In this document: in pieces, positions 1 to 5,776 of the stretch
Layout of the letters: every line of letters starts with the position of its first letter
Position numbering within the stretch: the stretch's first letter is position 1
Origin: Betaproteobacteria bacterium
GTDB lineage: Bacteria; Pseudomonadota; Gammaproteobacteria; Burkholderiales; Thiobacillaceae
Assembly (NCBI GenBank): GCA_020049245.1
Contig: JAIFLB010000044.1
Coordinates: 1 to 21,335, forward strand
DNA: 21,335 bases
Reading direction: 5' to 3'
Position numbers and translations under genes: made by a program
Notes under the pieces: model-generated
Told to the model about the DNA's origin: nothing
Databases searched by the model: none
What the model saw: only the letters and a program-made list of their open reading frames with translations

Positions 1-320
1 CGTCCCAGCGCCAGCAAGGTGTCTTTCAGCGCCAGCGCCGAGAGCAGCCCGGTCAGGTTGATCAGCAGGGTCAGCGCCGCCTCGGCCAGGCCGATGCGCA
101 GATTGATGGCGAACGGCGGTTCGGTGCCGGCGGTGAAGATTTCCACGGTAGCGGTGTCGCTGCTGGCGAACGTCCACAACCAGCCAGCTGAAATCCAGCT
201 CATGACAGCCAGCGTCACCAAGGTGATGCCGTAGGCGAGGCCGCGCTGCTGTTCCTTCAGCAACCCCATCAGGAAGGCGGCGGCTAGCGCCGCAGTGATG
301 ATGTGCAGGGCGCTTACCAT
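1..320 (-). CDS. mnhD: Mrp/Mnh antiporter subunit D-like protein, N-terminal part (cut by window edge)
   Basis: An open frame runs from an ATG at 320-318 to the window edge without a stop, giving 106 residues of a very hydrophobic protein. Several membrane helices are visible. A segment around residues 62-78 (EIFTAGTEPPFAINLRIGL) resembles the region after the second helix of NuoN/MnhD-type proton-conducting subunits. Members of this family are about 480-550 residues with 14 helices and form the proton channel of the antiporter, so most of the gene lies outside the window. Its start overlaps the mnhC stop by 7 bases, which suggests translational coupling in the same operon. The letter D is inferred mainly from position after mnhC; a NuoL/NuoM-type paralogue is the alternative. 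Confidence 0.72.
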   Translation of the reverse strand, partial: MVSALHIITAALAAAFLMGLLKEQQRGLAYGITLVTLAVMSWISAGWLWTFASSDTATVEIFTAGTEPPFAINLRIGLAEAALTLLINLTGLLSALALKDTLLALG

Positions 321-679
321 TTCAGTTCCGTGAAGCGTGCGATGTCGAGCGTGCGTTTCCGCTCATGCAGTTTGAGGGCGTAAGCCAGCATCAGCGCGGT
401 GACGCCGACGCCGATGACGATGGCGGTCAGCACCAGCGCCTGCGGCACCGGGTCGATGACGCGGGCGACCGCGTCGGCGACCGGCACGGCGGCATCGATG
501 ATCGGCGCGGTGCGGCCGCGCATGTGGCCGATCGCCACGATGACGATGTTGACACCCGCATCGGCGATGCTGAAGGCGACGATCATGCGCAGCAGATTGC
601 GCTGTGTCAGGGCGCCGTAAAAGCCGATCAGAATCAGGATGAAACCGGTGGCCATGGCCATCTGGGCGAGGCTGATCAT
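314..679 (-). CDS. mnhC: Mrp/Mnh cation:proton antiporter subunit C (NuoK-like)
   Basis: This 121-residue protein has three predicted membrane helices and the NuoK/MnhC signature around residues 76-100 (DPVPQALVLTAIVIGVG). MnhC is a small integral membrane subunit homologous to NuoK of complex I and sits between the B and D subunits of the Mrp complex, where it contributes polar residues to the ion path. The length matches the family (about 110-125). It overlaps the upstream MnhB gene by 4 bases (ATGA type) and the downstream mnhD start by 7 bases, so it is an internal gene of a tightly coupled operon. The cation specificity (Na+, K+ or Li+) cannot be read from the sequence. Confidence 0.92.
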   Translation of the reverse strand: MISLAQMAMATGFILILIGFYGALTQRNLLRMIVAFSIADAGVNIVIVAIGHMRGRTAPIIDAAVPVADAVARVIDPVPQALVLTAIVIGVGVTALMLAYALKLHERKRTLDIARFTELKW

Positions 680-1398
680 GTTTCCTCCGTTTTGTCGGTT
701 TTATCTATTTCTGACAGATTGGCCAGCATGGAAGAGAACTCGGCGCCGACCTTGAGGCCGATCAGCGAGTAAATCACCGGAATGACACCGGCCGAGAACA
801 GTTCGCCCAGGTTGCCGATCGGCAGCAGGCGATTGTCGAGGAAGCCGCTGGCGAACAGCACGCCGAGCACGCCGATGCCGACGAAGAGCAGGCCGGACAG
901 CGATTCGAGGACGGAGATCAGCTGGTGGCTGAAATGCTTGAGCGGATCGGCCAGCAGCAACAACAGCATGCCGGAGGCGATGATGGCGCCACCCTGGAAA
1001 CCGCCGCCCGGCGTCAGATGGCCATTGACGAAAACGTACACACCGAGCAGAAGGATCAGCGGCGTCAACATCCGGCTGCCGGTAGTCAGCAGTTCGCCGA
1101 CCGGCGGCCGCAGCTGGCGCGGCGTGTGCGGGAGTGCGGGCTGGCCCTGCGCCAGCACCAGGCCGACGATGGCGGCCGTGATGAACAGCACGGTGACTTC
1201 GCCCAGGGTGTCCAGGCCGCGATAGGTGACGACAATGGCGGTGACGATGTTCGCCGCGCCAATATCGCCGGCGGTGCGTTCGGCGTAATAGCGGGCGGTC
1301 TGGTTGAGCTCGCTGTCTGGCACATAGCCGGCCAGCAGGCTGGCGAACAGAGCGCCGACGGCGAGCAGCAACAACAGGGCAATGGCGCGCTTAATCAT
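676..1398 (-). CDS. mnhB: Fusion of an MbhE-like (MrpA C-terminal) domain and MnhB
   Basis: This is a 240-residue membrane protein with two recognisable parts. Residues 1-85 contain a signal-anchor-like helix and the block NIVTAIVVTYRGLDTLGE (50-67), which is characteristic of the MbhE domain normally found at the extreme C-terminus of MrpA. Residues about 100-230 are an MnhB domain with the hallmark LTPGGGFQGG (128-137) and four membrane helices. Plain MnhB is about 140 residues, so the extra N-terminal domain explains the length. A proline-rich linker near residues 87-100 joins the halves. It overlaps both neighbours by 4 bases. MnhB is a structural membrane subunit of the Mrp-type cation:proton antiporter. 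Confidence in the domain assignment is high; the symbol covers only the second half. Confidence 0.88.
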   Translation of the reverse strand: MIKRAIALLLLLAVGALFASLLAGYVPDSELNQTARYYAERTAGDIGAANIVTAIVVTYRGLDTLGEVTVLFITAAIVGLVLAQGQPALPHTPRQLRPPVGELLTTGSRMLTPLILLLGVYVFVNGHLTPGGGFQGGAIIASGMLLLLLADPLKHFSHQLISVLESLSGLLFVGIGVLGVLFASGFLDNRLLPIGNLGELFSAGVIPVIYSLIGLKVGAEFSSMLANLSEIDKTDKTEET

Positions 1399-1715
1399 GT
1401 TCGAACCCCGTCATTTTTGCCCCCGTCAGGTGAGTCCGCATCCATTTCGGCATCGTCATGCCCCGCCGCCCGGATGCGCGCCAGAACGAAGAAGAACAGG
1501 AAGGTGGTCAGGCCGCTACCGATTGCCGCCTCGGTCATCGCTACATCGGGAGAGGCGAGGACCAGGAACAGGATCGAGGCGACCAGGCTGACCAGACCGG
1601 CGGCAAGGATGGCGATCGGCATCGCTTTGGCGCGGATCGCCACCACTGCGGCGCCGAGCATCGTCACGCACAACAGCACGGTGATACCGGTGATCAACGG
1701 ACTCATCGACATCAT
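1395..1715 (-). CDS. DUF4040 (MbhD-like, MrpA C-terminal) antiporter subunit
   Basis: This 106-residue protein has three predicted helices and the strong DUF4040 signature around residues 54-75 (ASPDVAMTEAAIGSGL). In classical Mrp systems this domain is part of the C-terminal region of the large MrpA subunit. In archaeal Mbh/Mbx complexes it is a separate small protein, MbhD, as it is here. The polar C-terminal tail (about 22 residues, rich in Asp and Gly) is probably exposed on one membrane face. The gene overlaps mnhG and the fused mnhB gene by 4 bases each. The conserved acidic residue in the SPDVAMTEA block is one of those proposed to take part in ion translocation in MrpA. Several ATG codons lie at the start, so the initiator could be 1-3 codons downstream. 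Confidence 0.88.
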   Translation of the reverse strand: MMSMSPLITGITVLLCVTMLGAAVVAIRAKAMPIAILAAGLVSLVASILFLVLASPDVAMTEAAIGSGLTTFLFFFVLARIRAAGHDDAEMDADSPDGGKNDGVRT

Positions 1716-2071
1716 GCCCGATCCCCCTTTGGGTCATCCGCGAGCTGATCTTTAGCCAACAGATCGACTGCGGTCAGCGGCGACTTATCGGCACCGGCGC
1801 GATGTGCGGCGCGCGCCAGTACCTGCGACGAGAGCGGATTGGTGAACAGGATGAACAGGCCGATCAGCGCCAGCTTCAGCGTCCAGGCCGGTTGCAGGCA
1901 GGCGATGCCGGCCAGCGACAGCAGCGTGCCCAGTGTGGTCGCCTTGGTGCCGGCCTGGATGCGGTTGAACACATCCGGCATGCGCACCAGTCCGAGGCCG
2001 CCCAGCAGCAGGAAGGCTGCGCCGGCAACCAGCAGGACGCCGCCGATGACTGAAAGTAGTGACGCCATCAC
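1712..2071 (-). CDS. mnhG: Mrp/Mnh cation:proton antiporter subunit G
   Basis: This is a 119-residue membrane protein with the MnhG hallmark around residues 25-52 (GLVRMPDVFNRIQAGTKATT followed by LGTLLSLAG). MnhG is a small integral subunit with three helices that packs with MnhE and MnhF in the Mrp complex and is essential for assembled activity in characterised systems. The length fits the family (about 100-125). The C-terminal 30 residues are hydrophilic. It overlaps mnhF upstream by 4 bases and the DUF4040 gene downstream by 4 bases, continuing the coupled operon. Confidence 0.93.
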   Translation of the reverse strand: MMASLLSVIGGVLLVAGAAFLLLGGLGLVRMPDVFNRIQAGTKATTLGTLLSLAGIACLQPAWTLKLALIGLFILFTNPLSSQVLARAAHRAGADKSPLTAVDLLAKDQLADDPKGDRA

Positions 2072-2343
2072 AGACCGCGCTCCAGATATCGGGCGATGAC
2101 GATCACCCCGAGAAAAGACAACAACGCATAGACCAAAGCCACGTCGAGATAGATGCCGCGTCCTTCCAACAGCGCCAGCAGCGCGATGGCGGTGATGCCG
2201 ATGATGGTCAGCACATCGAAGGCGACAACCCGGTCGGCGGTTGATGGACCTTTGAGGAAACGGAACAGGGCGAGCAGGAATGCCAGCCCGATCAAGATCG
2301 CCGCGAGGTAAATCAGTGATTCGGACACAAAAAACTCAGCCAT
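2068..2343 (-). CDS. mnhF: Mrp/Mnh cation:proton antiporter subunit F
   Basis: This 91-residue protein has three predicted helices and the MnhF pattern KGPSTADRVVAFDVLT near residues 30-45, containing the conserved polar GPxxxDRVxAxD motif inside the membrane. MnhF (family also called MrpF/PhaF) belongs to the small-subunit part of the Mrp antiporter; the Bacillus homologue has also been linked to bile salt and cholate efflux. The gene starts within the end of mnhE (8-base overlap) and its stop overlaps the mnhG start by 4 bases. The size is normal for the family. Confidence 0.92.
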   Translation of the reverse strand: MAEFFVSESLIYLAAILIGLAFLLALFRFLKGPSTADRVVAFDVLTIIGITAIALLALLEGRGIYLDVALVYALLSFLGVIVIARYLERGL

Positions 2344-2833
2344 ACATCACCTCGAGATATTCTTCGAAACCCGAGACGATGGCGGCAGTGGCGACTTCGA
2401 TATCGGCCGAGTCCACCGTCACCCAATGGATGTACAGCCATTCGCCGTCGATATCGACGGTCAACGTGCCCGGGGTCAGCGTGATCGAATTGGCCAGTAG
2501 CAGTCGCCCCATCCGGCTTTTCAGCCGCGTCCGCACCTTGACGATGCCGGGGTTCAACGGCAGGGCGGGAGACAGCACGATGCGGGCAAGGTTGAGGTTC
2601 GACTTGACCAGTTCCCTGGCGAAGAAGAATACGTAGCCGAGCGTCGTCATCAACGCGCGAGGCGTCATGCGTAATTCGGATACGACGGCGAGGCTGTTGC
2701 GGAACAGCAGGGTGATGATGAGCGCCGTGATCAGGCCGACCAGCAGGACATCCGCCGCCAACGAACCATTCAGCAGAACCCAGAATCCGAACAGAGTCGC
2801 AAACAGCATGGACAAATCGCGTGTCCAAGTCAT
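2336..2833 (-). CDS. mnhE: Mrp/Mnh cation:proton antiporter subunit E
   Basis: This 165-residue protein has two to three N-terminal helices (about residues 10-45 and 60-75) and a cytoplasmic C-terminal domain carrying the diagnostic NSITLTPGT motif (115-123) followed by TVDIDG. MnhE is the first gene of the cluster and of the visible transcription unit; no related gene lies upstream. The ATG at 2833 is preceded by AGAAGGG about 8 bases upstream on the minus strand, a plausible ribosome binding site. That site lies in the loop of a small inverted repeat (2835-2855). MnhE is needed for assembly or stability of the Mrp complex. The start could in principle be extended to 2861 in another frame, but that reading is a shadow without the MnhE motif. 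Confidence 0.92.
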   Translation of the reverse strand: MTWTRDLSMLFATLFGFWVLLNGSLAADVLLVGLITALIITLLFRNSLAVVSELRMTPRALMTTLGYVFFFARELVKSNLNLARIVLSPALPLNPGIVKVRTRLKSRMGRLLLANSITLTPGTLTVDIDGEWLYIHWVTVDSADIEVATAAIVSGFEEYLEVMYG

Positions 2834-3307
2834 TGTCCGGCCCTTCTATCCGGACTGACACCCCGGATATCCCGCGCGGTATGAAACAAGCTCGATAACA
2901 GTGCGCCGCCTGTCAACAACGGGGCGTTCACTTGCCTCGGGTTCAGACTGGATGCGGTCAATTCAGGAAACCTCCGATTCGTTGCGCGAGACCAGCATAG
3001 ATGCTGTCCGTGCGGCGGCCAGGGGTGTGGGTGGAAATCGGGATGGGTGGCTGGCACGGATACTCTTTTGTCGAAAGTCGAGGGCAAAACGTCGCGGCAG
3101 GTTTGATAAGCACGCTTCGTGCCAATGCCTGGTTAAGCGCCCGAGAGGGTATCTCTAGAGTGTTACCAGGGAATGAATACCCGCGAGGGGCGGCAGGATA
3201 ACAGAGCGGTCGGGCTACCACTACCCTGACGTTGGCGCCTTGGGCTACGGAAATACCTTAGATCAGAATACTCGATCCAGATTGCCAGTCCAGGCGGCTA
3301 CGCTCGC
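2834..3307. other. Gene-free stretch between mnhE and the SnoaL-like gene
   Basis: These 474 bases contain no frame with recognisable protein similarity or a good ribosome binding site. It should hold the promoter of the antiporter operon on the minus strand. A perfect -35 hexamer TTGACA reads on that strand at 2916-2911, about 80 bases before mnhE, but I see no well-spaced -10 box behind it. No tRNA, clear terminator or repeat array was seen. Confidence 0.5.
2835..2855 (-). promoter_or_regulatory. Small inverted repeat enclosing the mnhE ribosome binding site
   Basis: GTCCGG (2835-2840) and CCGGAC (2850-2855) are exact reverse complements separated by 9 bases. On the minus strand the loop holds the purine-rich AGAAGGG that would be the ribosome binding site of mnhE, whose ATG begins 1 base beyond the stem. 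A 6-bp GC-rich stem here could modulate translation of the first operon gene. The repeat is short enough to be chance, and no regulatory protein or ligand can be named. Confidence 0.25.
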
Positions 3308-3661
3308 TCAAGTTGCCAGCGCCGAGAAGTCACCAAAAATCTGATATTCGCCAATCAAACCATCCCGCAACTTGAAGATGTTGGCGAATGGAACGCAGAG
3401 TTGGCTGCCGTCGAGGCGGCTATAGGTGACTTTGCCATGCATGATCAGACAATCCCCGTTTTGCCAGGATTCATTCAGTTCGTGCCGCAGGCCGGCGAGG
3501 CTGGCAAAGAATCCGGCGATTGCGGTTTGCACCTGTTCGCGGCCATGCAACGCTGGCGCATTGGCGAAGATGAATTCGACATCAGGGCTGAGAAAACTGG
3601 CAAATGCCTCTGCGTCACGGGCATCAATGGCGTTGAACAAGGCGGGCAATCGATCTGGCAT
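3308..3661 (-). CDS. SnoaL-like / NTF2-fold protein of unknown function
   Basis: With the start at 3661 this is a 117-residue protein (MPDRLPALFNAID...). The pattern of an N-terminal helix pair (ALFNAIDARDAEAFASFLSP), then DVEFIFANAP, a Gly-Arg-Glu turn (HGREQVQTAI) and a C-terminal beta sheet ending in FKLRDGLIGEYQIFGD is that of the SnoaL-like/NTF2 superfamily. These are small alpha+beta barrels that include isomerases, hydrolases and many proteins with no known substrate. No catalytic residue set can be assigned with confidence. The frame is open to an ATG at 3742 (144 residues), but the extra 27 residues are polar and unlike the family, so I prefer 3661; neither start has a strong ribosome binding site. 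It is a single gene, divergent from the secreted protein at 3908. Confidence 0.7.
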   Translation of the reverse strand: MPDRLPALFNAIDARDAEAFASFLSPDVEFIFANAPALHGREQVQTAIAGFFASLAGLRHELNESWQNGDCLIMHGKVTYSRLDGSQLCVPFANIFKLRDGLIGEYQIFGDFSALAT

Positions 3662-3733
3662 GGGGTTCTGCTTGATGAATGTTGAAGTGATCCAGGCGTC
3701 TTTCAGCCGAGTTCGGCGGTGGGAAGATAACCC

Positions 3734-3745
3734 AAAATGCATTTT
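3734..3745. promoter_or_regulatory. 12-bp perfect palindrome in a divergent intergenic region
   Basis: AAAATGCATTTT at 3734-3745 is a perfect 12-bp palindrome, AT-rich in a GC-rich background. It lies between the oppositely oriented genes starting at 3661 and 3908. Its position and symmetry fit an operator for a dimeric regulator, but no regulator gene is adjacent. It could be a chance event. Confidence 0.25.
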
Positions 3746-3894
3746 CGTCTGGCAAGAAAACGTATCCGACAGAGCGTGTTCAACACTCGTAACAACTGCT
3801 TACAACTCGATATGCGTTGGACACGCCGCGCGAACAATTGGCGTTCAAAGTGCGCTCCATCCCGTACCGAATGGTTCGGTGACGGGACCACACT

Positions 3895-3900
3895 AAGGAG
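3895..3900 (+). promoter_or_regulatory. Ribosome binding site fixing the start of the secreted repeat protein
   Basis: AAGGAG sits 7 bases before the ATG at 3908. The frame stays open upstream as far as 3737, but only the ATG at 3908 has this near-consensus site and is followed directly by a signal peptide. Confidence 0.85.
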
Positions 3901-3907
3901 TATCACC

Positions 3908-4438
3908 ATGAAGATCGCAACCACCCTGAAGACTTTCACCCTGCTGGGTTTGACCAGCTTGAGCCTGGCTAGCAGCGTCAGCCAGGCCGATAACGGCTTT
4001 GTCTATTACGAAAGAGCGTCGATGCCCACCCCTTGGGCGGGCAATGCGCAGCACGCCAATCCGTGGATGGCGAATCCGGCTTACCAGCAGGCGCGTATCG
4101 CCGCCGAGATGAAGGAGCGTCAGATGCAACTGGATCAACGTCAGGACAAGCAGATGGAGCGCATCCTGAATGGCATGGAAAACGGCAAGCTGACCCTGCG
4201 TGAGTCGGTCAACCTGCTGCGTGAGCATGTGGACATCGCCAATCTGGAGCGGAAATTCATCAGTGATGGCCGTCTTGGCCTACGTGAACTGGCGATCCTG
4301 GAAAAACGCCTGGATGAAGCCTCAATGCTCATCATGTTTGAAAAGAAAGACCGGGAAAAAGTCGCCCAGATCGAACGCCCGGTTGATCGTAATCGGCACG
4401 ATGACATGCCTCGTTATGGTGATCAAGGTCGCCGTTGA
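3908..4438 (+). CDS. Secreted protein with two internal GxLxxxE repeats, function unknown
   Basis: This 176-residue protein begins with a clear signal peptide (Lys3, Lys8, hydrophobic core 10-22) with a probable cleavage after SVSQA at residue 27, so it should be periplasmic or exported. Residues 28-62 are rich in Pro, Trp, Asn and Tyr. From about 60 to 155 it is helical and charged, with two copies of one motif: NGKLTLRE at 92-99 and DGRLGLRE at 120-127, 28 residues apart and each followed by a similar amphipathic helix. The motif looks like the second half of an EF-hand loop, but the acidic residues of the first half are missing. I do not know an assigned function. It is monocistronic, with a strong ribosome binding site and a hairpin right after its stop. 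Confidence 0.8.
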   Translation: MKIATTLKTFTLLGLTSLSLASSVSQADNGFVYYERASMPTPWAGNAQHANPWMANPAYQQARIAAEMKERQMQLDQRQDKQMERILNGMENGKLTLRESVNLLREHVDIANLERKFISDGRLGLRELAILEKRLDEASMLIMFEKKDREKVAQIERPVDRNRHDDMPRYGDQGRR

Positions 4439-4447
4439 TGGGTTGCG

Positions 4448-4480
4448 AGGCGAGGCCTTAAGCGGTTTCAGGCCTCGCCT
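4448..4480. terminator. Hairpin with perfect 11-bp stem between convergent genes
   Basis: AGGCGAGGCCT (4448-4458) and AGGCCTCGCCT (4470-4480) are exact reverse complements with an 11-base loop. It begins 10 bases after the stop of the secreted protein and ends 22 bases before the stop of the convergent EAL/HDOD gene, so it is well placed as a bidirectional terminator. The following bases (TTGCAG) lack a long T run, so termination efficiency is uncertain. Confidence 0.65.
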
Positions 4481-4501
4481 TGCAGTTACATTGCCGAGCC
4501 G

Positions 4502-5773
4502 TTAGATGTCCAGACTTTCCGACCAGATCAACGCGTTGACGTGGGCAAGATTGATCGCGTCGGCATCGATGCCGATATCGGCGGCGCTGCTGGCGATGGC
4601 GTCCTGGTCGAAGTGTTCGCAGGCCAGCGCCAGTTTGAGGTAAGGCGCATATGGACCGCTGTGATCGACCAGTGCATCAACCACCACTGGTGGCAGGTGC
4701 AGGCCGGCCAACGCTTGCTGCATCGGGATGTTGAGCAGTGCGTCGAGCAGCGAAAAAATGCCGACGATGAACAGAGAGTCACTTTCACCCTGTTTCAATC
4801 TGTCACGTCCCAGACTTTCAATGAAGCGCGCCCGCACCAGGGCGCTGCGCAACAGCGACTGACTGCGCGGGTCGGTTTCTCGGCTGGTGAACAGCAGCAG
4901 GGTCAGCCAGCGGTAGATCTGGTCATGTCCAAGCAGAATCAGCGCGTGGCTGATTGATTCGATGGTGCGCCGCATGCCGATGGCAGGCGAATTGATGTAG
5001 CGCAGCAAACGGTAGGTCAATGCCGGGTCGAGCTTGAAACTTTTTTCGATGACCGGGAATTCAGCTTGCTTCTTCGCAAGATTGAGCAGTTCCATCACCC
5101 GCATGCTGCTGCTGTCGAGTCGATGCGCGCCGGAGACTTGCGGGTAAGTGTAGTAATAACCCTGGAACAGATTGAATGACAGCTTGCGGCAGGCGGCAAA
5201 GACTTCCGGCGTATCGACCTGGGTCGCGATCAGCTGCGGTTTTTTTTTGCTGCCGGTATCCAGGCTGCGCACGACCTGGGTGGTTAATCCCATGACATCG
5301 TAGCGGGTGGTGTCGAAGCGGATGTAGCGGCAATAGCCGGCGAGCTCCTGATTGTTGCCCGGGTCATCAAGTGCCAGCTGCAGGCCGCCATGCGCGAGTA
5401 GCTCGGCGCGCTCGATCAATGCAGGGGAACTTTGATGTGGGTGAATCGCAATCACCACCTGGCTTTTCGGTAGCTGATCCATCAGCGGACTGAGCAGGGT
5501 TTCCGGGGCGACACCGAGAAAGGTCAGCTTGTCGCCGAGCGCCCTCTGGTAGGCGAGGTCGATCGTGCTTGCCAGCAACCATTCGTCTTCCGCTTGCCGT
5601 CTTGATGCCACGCCGGGCAGCGCATCATCAACCAGCCTGGCGGGGTCGCGCCGCTTCAGTTCATAGCCAATGATGCTGTGATCGTTGTTCAGGATCGGTT
5701 GGCGCGTCAAAAATCGTTGCAGGCTGGCGACGCCGTCAACCGGATTCGTCGTCGCGGCGACTTTCTCGCTCAT
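4502..5773 (-). CDS. Degenerate EAL plus HDOD domain signalling protein (YuxH type)
   Basis: The 423-residue protein has an N-terminal EAL-family domain (about 20-215) and a C-terminal HDOD domain (about 222-420). The EAL domain starts with the typical RQPIL (24-28) and GYELKRR (36-42). Its catalytic set is largely gone: EAL is ELK, the Asn motif is GVAPETL, the FEIxE glutamate is absent (VIAIHPH), DDFG is DDPG and the AExxE glutamate is lost. QG (204-205) remains. It is therefore unlikely to hydrolyse cyclic-di-GMP and is more likely a sensor or protein-interaction module, as in the CdgJ/YuxH group. HDOD domains are linked to regulation of motility and signalling. The gene begins 3 bases after the DUF1631 stop, so the two are co-transcribed. 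A run of nine A codes Lys176-178. Confidence 0.87.
   Translation of the reverse strand: MSEKVAATTNPVDGVASLQRFLTRQPILNNDHSIIGYELKRRDPARLVDDALPGVASRRQAEDEWLLASTIDLAYQRALGDKLTFLGVAPETLLSPLMDQLPKSQVVIAIHPHQSSPALIERAELLAHGGLQLALDDPGNNQELAGYCRYIRFDTTRYDVMGLTTQVVRSLDTGSKKKPQLIATQVDTPEVFAACRKLSFNLFQGYYYTYPQVSGAHRLDSSSMRVMELLNLAKKQAEFPVIEKSFKLDPALTYRLLRYINSPAIGMRRTIESISHALILLGHDQIYRWLTLLLFTSRETDPRSQSLLRSALVRARFIESLGRDRLKQGESDSLFIVGIFSLLDALLNIPMQQALAGLHLPPVVVDALVDHSGPYAPYLKLALACEHFDQDAIASSAADIGIDADAINLAHVNALIWSESLDI
5240..5248 (-). repeat. A9 homopolymer within the EAL/HDOD coding strand
   Basis: Nine consecutive T on the plus strand give AGC-AAA-AAA-AAA-CCG on the coding strand (Ser-Lys-Lys-Lys-Pro). 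Such runs are prone to replication or transcriptional slippage. A one-base change would disrupt the end of the EAL domain and remove the HDOD domain. Confidence 0.8.
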
Positions 5774-5776
5774 CGG

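Noticed and set aside
2830..3221. Overlapping short frames in the spacer upstream of mnhE
   Set aside because: Several 60-90 codon frames on both strands overlap each other, none with a start signal or family pattern.
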